From contig NZ_JAOAOQ010000001.1 in NCBI RefSeq assembly GCF_030398385.1, positions 196,441 through 260,440 of the forward strand: DNA of 64,000 nt, written 5' to 3'. This stretch comes from Aquibium sp. ELW1220 (GTDB lineage: Bacteria; Pseudomonadota; Alphaproteobacteria; Rhizobiales; Rhizobiaceae). Below, piece after piece: positions 35,952 through 43,900 of the stretch (the stretch's first letter is position 1; each line of letters opens with the position of its first letter). Both the position numbers and the translations under genes were made by a program. The notes under the pieces are model-generated. The model saw only the letters and a program-made list of their open reading frames with translations, searched no databases and was not told the origin of the DNA.

Positions 35952-37616
35952 ATGCCGCGGAACATCCTGTTCGTCATGTTCGACCAGCTGCGCTGGGATT
36001 ATCTCAGCTGCTATGGCCATCCGCATCTGCACACGCCCAACATCGACCGGCTGGCCGGCCGGGGCGTGCGCTTCAGCCGGGCCTATGTGCAGTCGCCGAT
36101 CTGCGGCCCGTCGCGCATGTCGACCTATACCGGGCGCTACGTGCACAGCCACGGCGCGTCGTGGAACGGCATCCCGCTCAAGGTCGGCGAGACCACGATG
36201 GGCGACCATCTGAGGGCCGTCGGCATGGGCTGCTTTCTGGTCGGCAAGACGCACATGCGCGCCGATGCGGAGGGGATGCGGCGCCTGGGGCTAGACCCCG
36301 ACGGCATCATCGGAGCCCGGGTGGCCGAGTGCGGCTTCGACGTCTTCGAGCGCGACGACGGCATGGTGGCGGTCGGACCCGACGGCCCGCTCGAGGATCC
36401 GGAGGCGCATCTCTATTCGCAATATCTGCGCGAGCGCGGCTATGCCGGCGACAACCCCTGGCACGACCACGCCAATTCCGGCGTCGACGCGGCCGGCAAC
36501 GTGCTGTCGGGATGGTTCATGAGGAATGCGGCGGAGGCGGCGAACATCGAGGAGGCGGACAGCGAGACGCCCTACCTGACGCGCCGGGCGATCGCGTTCA
36601 TCGAGCAGGCCGAGGCACCGTGGCTCTGCCACCTTTCCTACATCAAGCCGCACTGGCCCTACATCGTGCCGGCGCCCTACCACGCGATGTACGGCCCCGA
36701 GACGATCAAGCCAGTGGTGCGCACGCAGGACGAGTTCGACACCGCGCATCCGGTGCTGAAGGCGTTCATGACCTCGCCGGTCGGCCGGGCGTTCAGCCGC
36801 GACGAGGTGCGCGAGGCGGTGATCCCGGCCTATATGGGCCTGATCAAGCAGTGCGACGACCAGATCGGCGTGCTGCTCGACTGGCTGGAGCAGACCGGCC
36901 GGATGAACGACACGATGATCGTTCTGACGTCGGACCATGGCGATTTTCTCGGCGACCACTGGATGGGCGAGAAGACCTTCTTTCACGACACCTCCGTCAA
37001 GGTCCCGCTGATCGTCTACGATCCCTCGCCGGAGGCCGACGCGACGCGCGGCACGGTCTGCGACGAACTGGTCGAGAGCATCGACCTCCTGCCGACCTTC
37101 CTGGAGATCGCTGGCGGCGATCCCGGGTCTCTGCGCCACGTCATCGAAGGCCGCTCGCTGATGCCCCTGGTGCGCGGTACTGCCTCCGAGCCGCATCGCG
37201 ATCAGGTGATTTGCGAATACGACTTCGCCGCGACGCCCATCGCCGAGAGGCTGGGCCTGGGCGTGCGCGAGGCGATGATCTTCATGGTGGCGGACAAGCG
37301 CTACAAGCTGATCCATTGCGAGGGGGGCTTCCGGCCGCTGCTGTTCGACCTCGAAAACGATCCCGACGAGCTGCGCGATCTTGGCGGGAGCGAGGATCAC
37401 GGCCCGGTCATCGCGGCGATGTACGAACGCCTGTTCGCCTGGACCCGCCGCGTCTCCCAGCGCACCACGCGTAGCGAGGCGCAGCTGAAGGAGATGCGCA
37501 CCGCGATCCGGCGCCGCGGCGTCGTGCTCGGCGCCTATGACGAGAACGATCTGCCGCTGGACCTGACCGTGCATTATCGCGGCCGGACGGCGGCAATCCG
37601 CAAGCCGGCCGGTTAG
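35952..37616 (+). CDS. Cytoplasmic type I sulfatase / phosphonate monoester hydrolase-like enzyme
   Basis: This 554-residue alkaline-phosphatase-superfamily hydrolase has the metal-binding MFDQLRWDYLSCYG at the N-terminus, the formylglycine motif ICGPSRMSTYTGRY (C-x-P-S-R) near residue 54, and LTSDHGDFLGDH near residue 320. The Cys must be oxidised to formylglycine for activity; no maturase is in the window. There is no signal peptide, so the ester must be imported first. The layout also resembles phosphonate monoester hydrolases, which accept sulfate and phosphate esters. Context with aromatic-ring genes favours an aryl sulfate. Confidence 0.83.
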   Translation: MPRNILFVMFDQLRWDYLSCYGHPHLHTPNIDRLAGRGVRFSRAYVQSPICGPSRMSTYTGRYVHSHGASWNGIPLKVGETTMGDHLRAVGMGCFLVGKTHMRADAEGMRRLGLDPDGIIGARVAECGFDVFERDDGMVAVGPDGPLEDPEAHLYSQYLRERGYAGDNPWHDHANSGVDAAGNVLSGWFMRNAAEAANIEEADSETPYLTRRAIAFIEQAEAPWLCHLSYIKPHWPYIVPAPYHAMYGPETIKPVVRTQDEFDTAHPVLKAFMTSPVGRAFSRDEVREAVIPAYMGLIKQCDDQIGVLLDWLEQTGRMNDTMIVLTSDHGDFLGDHWMGEKTFFHDTSVKVPLIVYDPSPEADATRGTVCDELVESIDLLPTFLEIAGGDPGSLRHVIEGRSLMPLVRGTASEPHRDQVICEYDFAATPIAERLGLGVREAMIFMVADKRYKLIHCEGGFRPLLFDLENDPDELRDLGGSEDHGPVIAAMYERLFAWTRRVSQRTTRSEAQLKEMRTAIRRRGVVLGAYDENDLPLDLTVHYRGRTAAIRKPAG

Positions 37617-37624
37617 ACGATCGC

Positions 37625-38227
37625 TCAGCCGGCCTGCGCCAGCCAGGACCGCGCGTCCTCAAGCATCGCCAGGGCTTCCGGCGAACCGTCTTCGAGGATG
37701 CCGGCAACCAGGCTGCGGCCGGTCTGCAGGAGACGGTAGCCCAGATAGCGGTAGGGCTCCGGCACTGCGGAGAAATCGGTCTCCCGCATGAAGCGGTCGA
37801 AGGCTTCCGAGGGCACGACCGGATCGAGCCGGTCCTTTTCGTAGATCGCGTCGCGGCGGGCAATCCGCCAGCCGCTGCCGGTGCGGACGAGCCGGTCAAG
37901 GAAGCGGGCATGGCTGGTGTTGTCGACGGCGATGCCATCGAGCGACACGCGGCCGAGGATCTGGACGTTCGTCTCCGCGACCGCCTTGTCGCCGGCGAGG
38001 CGGACGACGGGCACGCCGATCAGGTGCTTGCCGCGTGGCGAGCGCTCCTTGTGGGTGGCGCGGCAGCGCTCGATGAAGTCGCCATGGCGTCCGCAAAACC
38101 ACGTCACGGCGATGCTGCCGTCTACGGTGAAGGTGTCGGCGAGGTCCGCCCACGATCCCTGGTCGCGATGGAAACCCCAGGCCTGGATCAGCTGGATCAC
38201 GCGGAGTGTATCGGAGACGTCGCTCAT
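37625..38227 (-). CDS. NTF2-like (SnoaL-type) protein
   Basis: This 200-residue protein has an NTF2-like cone fold signature (IQAWGFHRDQGSWADLADTFTVDGSIAV, later GSGWRIARRDAIYEKDRL). The N-terminal 140 residues fit the SnoaL-like group that includes isomerases, dehydratases and dioxygenase small subunits; the last 60 residues are an extension. It diverges from the flavin hydroxylase, and the palindrome at 38297 sits between them. A catalytic role on the aromatic intermediate is possible but unproven. Confidence 0.75.
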   Translation of the reverse strand: MSDVSDTLRVIQLIQAWGFHRDQGSWADLADTFTVDGSIAVTWFCGRHGDFIERCRATHKERSPRGKHLIGVPVVRLAGDKAVAETNVQILGRVSLDGIAVDNTSHARFLDRLVRTGSGWRIARRDAIYEKDRLDPVVPSEAFDRFMRETDFSAVPEPYRYLGYRLLQTGRSLVAGILEDGSPEALAMLEDARSWLAQAG

Positions 38228-38296
38228 CCTGGGCTCCCTTGGGTTTCGCCAGGTCCTACACGCCCGCCCGCTGCCGGTCACACCCTCGACAGGAGG

Positions 38297-38313
38297 TGTC
38301 CGCGATGCGGACG
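38297..38313. promoter_or_regulatory. Island palindrome copy 2 (hydroxylase / NTF2-like divergon)
   Basis: TGTCCGCGATGCGGACG has half-sites TGTCCG and CGGAC(G) separated by 5 bases. It lies 70 bases upstream of the NTF2-like start and 89 bases upstream of the hydroxylase start, so one site could serve both directions. Confidence 0.65.
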
Positions 38314-38401
38314 GCCCCGGAGGATGCGTGGACAGAAACACCGGCCTGCCGCTCTAACGGGGTGCGACCGGTACATCTGCCAGGACAGGAGCGAACTCAC
38401 C

Positions 38402-40012
38402 ATGACGACTTTTCCCGCCCACATCCCGGTGGTGATCGTCGGCGCAGGCCCGACGGGCCTGACGGCGGCGAACCTGCTTGCGACCTATGGCGTGGACTGC
38501 ATCGTGCTCGACCGCGAACCCGGTCCGATGAACCTTCCGCGGGCCATCGTGCTCGATGACGAGGGCGCGCGCACGCTGCAGGTCTTCGGGCTGGACGAGA
38601 CCTATGTCAGGCGCACGACGGCCGGGGTCGGATCGCGCTATTTCGCCGACGACGGCACCTGCTTCGCCGAGACCGGCGCGGGCGTCGAATCCTATGGCTT
38701 CGCCAAGCGGCAATACATCTACCAGCCCGAACTGGAGGAGGCGCTGCGCGAGCGGTTCGCCGAACGGGCGCCGGACCGGCTGCGGTTTTCCTCTACTGCG
38801 GTCGATGTCGAGGTGCGGCCGTACGGCTGCGTCGTGACGGTGGAGGACAGAACGGGACGCCGGCACCGCGTGAGCTCGGACTGGGTCCTCGCCTGCGACG
38901 GTGGCCGAAGCCCGATCCGTGAGCGGCTGGGAATCCCCATGTCGGGCACGACCTATCGGCAGGACTGGATCGTGATCGACATGCGCGACGATCCGGACCG
39001 CTCGATCTTCTCGAAATTCTTCTGCAGCAGCATCCGCCCCGCCGTCAGCGTTCCTGCCCCGGGCGGCGGCCGCCGCTACGAATTCATGCTGCTCCCGGGC
39101 GAGAAACGCGACGCCGTGCTCGAGCCGTCGTTCCTGACGGACCTGTTGAAGCCGTTCCGCGACTATCGCGAGAGCGACGTGCTGCGCAAAACGGTCTACA
39201 CGTTCCATGCGCGGATCGCCGAGCGCTTCCGGCAGGATCGCGTCCTGCTCCTGGGCGACGCCGCGCACCTGACGCCGCCATTCGCCGGTCAGGGCATGAA
39301 CGCGGGCCTGCGCGATGCCCACAACGTCGCCTGGAAGATCGCCGCGACGCGCGGCGGCGCCGACGCCGCGATCCTCGACAGCTACGATCAGGAACGGCGC
39401 AAGCCGGCATGGGACATGATCCTTCTCGCCGTGACCATGGGCAGCTTCGTCATGCCGTCGAGCCCGGAGGAACTGCAGTTCCGCGACATGCTTCTGAGGG
39501 CACTGGAGCCGTTCCCGGCGATCCGCGACTATCTGATCCAGATGCGCTTCAAGCCGAAACCGCGGTATCATGGGGGGCTGTTCCTCGACCTCGACCGGCA
39601 GCCGCTGGAGGCGAGCCTGGTCGGCGAGATGATCCCCCAGCCCACGCTCGGCGAGGGCCGCGGCAGGCATCTGCTCGACGGACGCCTGGGGCACGGTTTC
39701 GCGCTGGTCTCGCAGGACGAGGCCGGGCGGGCGGCTCTGGCGGCGCTCGACCGGCGGGAACTGTTCGGCCTGCCGCTCACGACGTTCCATCTCGACGAGC
39801 TCGCCGAAGATGCCGCCAGGCGGATCGGCCGTCCCCTGCTGACCCATCGCGACCAAATCATGCTGGTGCGACCGGACCGCTACTGCGCGGCTGCCTTCGC
39901 GCCGTACCGGCTCGAGGCGGAACTGCGCCGCTACTCTGCGCTGTGCTCGGCGGCGAGCCGCGCCAGTTCCGCGGAGATCGAATTCGCCGCGCCGACGAGC
40001 GCTTCCTTGTGA
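38402..40012 (+). CDS. FAD-dependent aromatic hydroxylase (MhpA-type)
   Basis: This 536-residue class A flavoprotein monooxygenase has VVIVGAGPTGLTAANLL at the start, the DG motif VLACDGGRSPIRERLG, and the GD motif VLLLGDAAHLTPPFAGQGMN. Relatives such as MhpA hydroxylate 3-(3-hydroxyphenyl)propionate next to the existing OH, giving a catechol for meta cleavage. A type I extradiol dioxygenase is encoded 4 kb downstream. The last ~27 codons overlap the convergent iclR gene by 82 bases and add a tail beyond the usual family end. Confidence 0.88.
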   Translation: MTTFPAHIPVVIVGAGPTGLTAANLLATYGVDCIVLDREPGPMNLPRAIVLDDEGARTLQVFGLDETYVRRTTAGVGSRYFADDGTCFAETGAGVESYGFAKRQYIYQPELEEALRERFAERAPDRLRFSSTAVDVEVRPYGCVVTVEDRTGRRHRVSSDWVLACDGGRSPIRERLGIPMSGTTYRQDWIVIDMRDDPDRSIFSKFFCSSIRPAVSVPAPGGGRRYEFMLLPGEKRDAVLEPSFLTDLLKPFRDYRESDVLRKTVYTFHARIAERFRQDRVLLLGDAAHLTPPFAGQGMNAGLRDAHNVAWKIAATRGGADAAILDSYDQERRKPAWDMILLAVTMGSFVMPSSPEELQFRDMLLRALEPFPAIRDYLIQMRFKPKPRYHGGLFLDLDRQPLEASLVGEMIPQPTLGEGRGRHLLDGRLGHGFALVSQDEAGRAALAALDRRELFGLPLTTFHLDELAEDAARRIGRPLLTHRDQIMLVRPDRYCAAAFAPYRLEAELRRYSALCSAASRASSAEIEFAAPTSASL

Positions 40013-40719
40013 AGCCGTAGGGCGTCTTCGACCTTCAGCGCGGTGCCGATCCAGATCATGGTCAGGCACGCAAGCGGCCGCCCGCCGCTCAGGATCGGCG
40101 CGGAGATGCTCATCGTCCGCGCGTTGAAGCCCTTGATGCGGAAGCCCACGCCGAGTTCCCGCGTCTTCGCGAGGATGTAGTCCAGCGGCCCGTCCTCGTG
40201 GAAATCGACGGCGTCGGTGCCGAGTTTCTCCCGCAGGCCCGCCAGGATCTGCTCGCGCTCGGTCTCCGGCACGAAGGCGAGATGAGCCCGTCCGCCGGCG
40301 GTTTCCAGAACCGGCAACTCGCGCCCGACCATCCCGTGATCGACGGAGAACGGGCTGATGTTGTGCGTCGATTCGCGGATCGCCATGCGGTAGTCGCGGA
40401 AGGTGACCAGGTCGAGCGGCCACAGGATCCGGCGGCCCAGCCGCATCATCTGCGGCACGGCCACCTGGGCGACCCAGTCCTCGTCGCGGAATCCGGAGCT
40501 CAGGGATTTCGTCTGGAGGGTCGGACGCCAGGTGTCTTCCGAGGGACCGCGGATCACGAAGCCGAGGCCTTCGAGTGTCTCCAGCAGGCGATAGGCGGTC
40601 GGGCGCGGGATCCCTACGATCTTCGCCACTTCCGCGGCGCGCAGGCCGTTGTTGCAGTTGATGGCCTGCAAGACCTCGAGGCCCCGCTGCAGGGACCGTA
40701 CCGCGCCGAACGTCGAAAT
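39931..40719 (-). CDS. IclR-family regulator of the island, apparent ATT start
   Basis: The 262-residue protein has an IclR winged helix (FGAVRSLQRGLEVLQAINCN, then GLRAAEVAKIVGIPRPTAYRLLETLE) and an effector domain. A TGA in the same frame lies just upstream, and no ATG, GTG or CTG falls before the first helix. The only well-placed codon is ATT at 40719, eight bases after AGGAGG. The TTG at 40671 would cut off the first helix. ATT starts are rare but known (infC). The palindrome at 40738 lies between this gene and the TRAP operon, as expected for an autoregulating IclR protein. Confidence 0.83.
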   Translation of the reverse strand: MSTFGAVRSLQRGLEVLQAINCNNGLRAAEVAKIVGIPRPTAYRLLETLEGLGFVIRGPSEDTWRPTLQTKSLSSGFRDEDWVAQVAVPQMMRLGRRILWPLDLVTFRDYRMAIRESTHNISPFSVDHGMVGRELPVLETAGGRAHLAFVPETEREQILAGLREKLGTDAVDFHEDGPLDYILAKTRELGVGFRIKGFNARTMSISAPILSGGRPLACLTMIWIGTALKVEDALRLHKEALVGAANSISAELARLAAEHSAE

Positions 40720-40737
40720 GGGTGGTTCCTCCTGGCC

Positions 40738-40754
40738 TGTTCACGAGGCGGACA
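40738..40754. promoter_or_regulatory. Island palindrome copy 3 (iclR / TRAP divergon)
   Basis: TGTTCACGAGGCGGACA lies 18 bases upstream of the iclR start and 86 bases upstream of dctQ. It continues into GACAGG, nearly as copy 1 does (GTCAGG). Confidence 0.65.
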
Positions 40755-40840
40755 GACAGGCACGCACCGTTGCAACGATGCCCCGGGCTGTCAAGGTTCC
40801 GCGGCGTTCGAAAGGCATCGGCCGCTGAGGGAGGATCAGT

Positions 40841-41386
40841 TTGGATCAGATCGACCGGCGCCTGAAGGGCGTCTCCCGGCTCGTCGCGCTCATCGGGTTC
40901 TTCGGACTTCTGATGCTGGCGCTGATGACCGCCCTCGACGTGCTTCTGCGATGGCTCTTCCAGGCGCCGATCCATGGCGTGAACGACGTCAGCTCCGTCG
41001 TGATGGCCGTGGTCATAGCCGCCTGCATTCCGGCCAACCTCGCCATGAAGCAGAACATCGCCGTCGAAGTCCTCGGCACGTTGGGCGGACCGCGCCTGCG
41101 GCGCTTCCTCGACCTGACGGCCAGCCTGTTCACGCTCGTCTTCATCGTGTTGATCGCGTGGCGCTTCGTTCCCTACGCACAGGGCCTGCGGGAGACCGGC
41201 GATCGGACCTGGGTGCTCGGCTGGCCGCTCTGGCCATGGTGGATGGCCTCGTCCGCCCTGATGATCTTCGCCGCCCTGGTCCAGACGGTGGTGACCGTCT
41301 CCGATCTGCGCGCCTTCGTGCTCGGAACGCCGGCCGCGGATCCCGTCGGATCGGACGGATCTCCTCCAGCCGACCACGCGCTCTGA
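40841..41386 (+). CDS. dctQ: TRAP transporter small permease (DctQ)
   Basis: This 181-residue four-helix membrane protein (LIGFFGLLMLALMTALDVLLRW, later WMASSALMIFAALVQTVVTV) is the small subunit of a tripartite ATP-independent transporter. It starts at a TTG at 40841, preceded by GGGAGGATC. It is followed by the large permease (38-base gap) and the binding protein. Its C-terminal ~20 residues are polar. Confidence 0.87.
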   Translation: MDQIDRRLKGVSRLVALIGFFGLLMLALMTALDVLLRWLFQAPIHGVNDVSSVVMAVVIAACIPANLAMKQNIAVEVLGTLGGPRLRRFLDLTASLFTLVFIVLIAWRFVPYAQGLRETGDRTWVLGWPLWPWWMASSALMIFAALVQTVVTVSDLRAFVLGTPAADPVGSDGSPPADHAL

Positions 41387-41424
41387 CGCGACGCCCACCG
41401 CAATCCGAGACAAGGAAGAGCCCT

Positions 41425-42726
41425 TTGGATCCACTTCTCATCGCCCTGGTGGGCTTCGCGGTCATGATGCTGCTGATCGCGCTGCATGTGCCGATCGGCG
41501 TCTCGATGGCGCTCGTCGGCATGACGGGGTTCGCGGCGGTCGTCGGCTGGGGGCCGGCGGTGACGCTGATGGCCAGCGAGCCGGCCTCGGCCATGGCCAA
41601 TCTGGACCTGGCGGTGATCCCGCTCTTCATGCTGATGGGAAGCCTCGCGGCGGCGGGAGGCCTCGCATCGGACGTCTACAACCTCGCCTATGCCCTGATC
41701 GGCCACCGTCGTGGCGGCCTGGCCTCGACCACCATCGTCGCAAGCGCCGGGTTCGGTGCGATCTGTGGATCGGGCGTGGCGACGACCGCAACCTTCGGCC
41801 GCGTGGCCATGCCGGAAATGCTCGCCCGCGGCTACAAGCCGGACCTGGCGGCCGGATCGATTGCCGCCGGCGGCACCCTCGGCATCATCGTGCCGCCGTC
41901 GGGTATGATGATCCTCTATGCCGTCCTGACGGAACAGTCGGTGCTCGATCTCTTCTCCGCCGGCATCGTGCCGGCACTGATGGCGGTCGCGTTCTACATG
42001 ATCGCGATCCAGGTCAAGCTGATCATGGACCCCGAGGCCGGCCAGCCCGGCGAGCGCGCCTCCTATCGCGAGCGCGGGGCCGCTGTCCTGCGGGCCTGGG
42101 GCGTGCTGCTGCTGTTCATCGTGGTGATGGGGGGCATCTATTCGGGCATCTTCACCGTCAACGAGGCGGCGGCGATCGGCGTCGTGATGGCGTTCCTGCT
42201 CGCGCTGATCAAGCGCAAGCTCGACTGGAAGACGCTGATCGGCGTGCTCGCCGAGGCGAGCGCGGGAACCGCGATGATCTACGTCATGGTCTTCGGCGCG
42301 ACGATCTTCTCCTACTTCATGGCGGTGACCGGGGCGGCCGCGTTCGTCGTCGATTCGATTTCCGGGCTGCCGGTCCCGCCGATCGCCGTCCTGCTCCTGC
42401 TGCTCGTCTTCTACATTTTCATGGGCGCCTTCTTCGACGAGGTGGCCGCCATGGTCATCACGCTGCCGCTGGTGATCCCGCTGATCCAGTCTTTCGGCTA
42501 CGACCTCGTCTGGTGGGGAATCATCAACGTCGTGGTGATCGGCATCGGCATGATGACGCCGCCGATCGGGATCAACGTCATGGTCCTCAACGCGATGTAC
42601 AGGACGATCGGCCTCCGGACGATCTATCGCGGCATCATGCCTTTCCTCATCGCCGAACTGGTCCGCCTTACGCTGCTCACCCTGTTCCCGCAGCTCACGC
42701 TCTGGCTACCCGGCATCATCGGTTGA
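41425..42726 (+). CDS. dctM: TRAP transporter large permease (DctM)
   Basis: This 433-residue multi-pass protein has DctM hallmarks: LHVPIGVSMALVGMTGF, AVIPLFMLMGSLAAAGGL, SGVATTATFGRVAMPEML, AAGGTLGIIVPPSGMMILY and MMTPPIGINVMVLN. It provides the sodium-coupled translocation path. The start is a TTG at 41425 with AAGGAAGAG upstream. No ATG would include the first helix, so two consecutive genes use TTG. Confidence 0.93.
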   Translation: MDPLLIALVGFAVMMLLIALHVPIGVSMALVGMTGFAAVVGWGPAVTLMASEPASAMANLDLAVIPLFMLMGSLAAAGGLASDVYNLAYALIGHRRGGLASTTIVASAGFGAICGSGVATTATFGRVAMPEMLARGYKPDLAAGSIAAGGTLGIIVPPSGMMILYAVLTEQSVLDLFSAGIVPALMAVAFYMIAIQVKLIMDPEAGQPGERASYRERGAAVLRAWGVLLLFIVVMGGIYSGIFTVNEAAAIGVVMAFLLALIKRKLDWKTLIGVLAEASAGTAMIYVMVFGATIFSYFMAVTGAAAFVVDSISGLPVPPIAVLLLLLVFYIFMGAFFDEVAAMVITLPLVIPLIQSFGYDLVWWGIINVVVIGIGMMTPPIGINVMVLNAMYRTIGLRTIYRGIMPFLIAELVRLTLLTLFPQLTLWLPGIIG

Positions 42727-42729
42727 GCC

Positions 42730-42746
42730 TGTCCGTCATGCGGACA
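42730..42746. promoter_or_regulatory. Island palindrome copy 4 (upstream of dctP)
   Basis: TGTCCGTCATGCGGACA is a perfect 6-bp inverted repeat with a 5-base spacer, 80 bases before the dctP start. It shares TGTCCG-N2-ATGCGGAC with copy 2. By itself it could also be read as a short hairpin after dctM. Confidence 0.65.
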
Positions 42747-42825
42747 ACTCGCAGCCCTTCCGTGCCCACCCCATGGGCCTCCTCTAAGCTGCCAACGTCA
42801 GACGAACCATCAAAGGGAGGATAGG

Positions 42826-43839
42826 ATGAGTCTTTTGAAAGCCGTGCTGCCAGCGGCAGCCTTGCTTGGTGTCCTGGCGGCTCCGGCCGCCGCCGAGACG
42901 CTGCGTTTCTCGAGCTTCGAGCCGCCGATGGCGCATGTGACCAAGGAAATCCTGACGCCGTGGGCCCAGGACGTCTCGGCTGCCTCCAACGGCGAACTGA
43001 CCATCCAGGTGTTTCCCGGCGGCTCGCTCGGCCGCAATCCGGCGCAGCAGCTGCAGCTCGTCGAGGACGGCGTCGCGGACATCGCCTGGGTGATCCCCGG
43101 CTACTCGCCGGGACGCTTTCAGGAAAGCGAGGTCGCCGAGCTGCCCTTCCTGATCCCGAGTTCGACCATCGGCTCGCCCGCGATGTGGAAGATGTACGAA
43201 CTGGGCCACTTCAAGGGCGACTTCAACAAGCTGAAGATGCTCGGTATCTTCGTCTCCTACCCGAATTCGATCGCCTCCAACAAGCCGGTGGTGGAGCCGG
43301 AAGACGTGAAGGGACTGAACTTCCGTGCGCCCGGGCCGGTCATGCTGTCCGCGGTCGAGGCGCTGGGCGCCGTGCCGGTCGGCGGCATCACCGGTCCGAC
43401 GGTGGCCGAAAGCATCAGCCGCGGCCTGATCGACGGCACCTTCACGCAGTGGGGCGCCATCGAAACCTTTCGCATGGGCGACGTGATCTCCCACTTCAAC
43501 ACTGCGCCGCTGGGCGCGACGCCGATGCTCGTCGTCATGAACAAGGCCAAGTACGACGGCCTGTCCGCTTCGGCCAAGGCGGCGATCGAGAAATTCTCCG
43601 GTGCGGCCTTCTCGGAGCGCTTCGGCAAATCGTTCGACGCCAACATCGCCAAGGCGCGGGGCGAACTGCTCGCCAAGGGCGCCATAACGGTCGTCGAGCC
43701 GGATGAGGCGCAGGCTGCCAGGTGGCGCGCTGCGGTGGCGATCGCGACCGAGCAGTGGACCGGGAAGACGCCGGACGGACAGGCGATCTACGACGCCTTC
43801 GTCGCGGCGATCGCCGAGGAAGCCGCCCGCTCGAACTGA
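42826..43839 (+). CDS. dctP: TRAP transporter periplasmic binding protein (DctP)
   Basis: This 337-residue protein has a signal peptide (AVLPAAALLGVLAAPAAA) and the DctP core (FPGGSLGRNPAQQLQLVEDGVADIAWV; VKGLNFRAPGPVMLSAVEALGA). The Arg in GLNFRAPG sits where DctP proteins bind a ligand carboxylate, so the imported compound is probably an organic acid. It may have its own IclR-controlled promoter through the palindrome at 42730, allowing more binding protein than permease. Confidence 0.93.
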   Translation: MSLLKAVLPAAALLGVLAAPAAAETLRFSSFEPPMAHVTKEILTPWAQDVSAASNGELTIQVFPGGSLGRNPAQQLQLVEDGVADIAWVIPGYSPGRFQESEVAELPFLIPSSTIGSPAMWKMYELGHFKGDFNKLKMLGIFVSYPNSIASNKPVVEPEDVKGLNFRAPGPVMLSAVEALGAVPVGGITGPTVAESISRGLIDGTFTQWGAIETFRMGDVISHFNTAPLGATPMLVVMNKAKYDGLSASAKAAIEKFSGAAFSERFGKSFDANIAKARGELLAKGAITVVEPDEAQAARWRAAVAIATEQWTGKTPDGQAIYDAFVAAIAEEAARSN

Positions 43840-43900
43840 GCACACGATCGATCGAGCGTCGGCGACCGGTCCCGCCGACGCGCTGCCGGAGATACGGAAC

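Noticed and set aside
40624-40671. TTG at 40671 as start of the IclR gene
   Set aside because: It would delete the first helix of the winged-helix domain and has no ribosome binding site, while AGGAGG lies before the ATT.
38354-41434. Very long open frame on the minus strand (1026 codons) under the hydroxylase and TRAP genes
   Set aside because: It runs antisense through recognisable genes, has no family motif and is rich in Arg, Gly and Pro, as expected for a GC-rich shadow frame.
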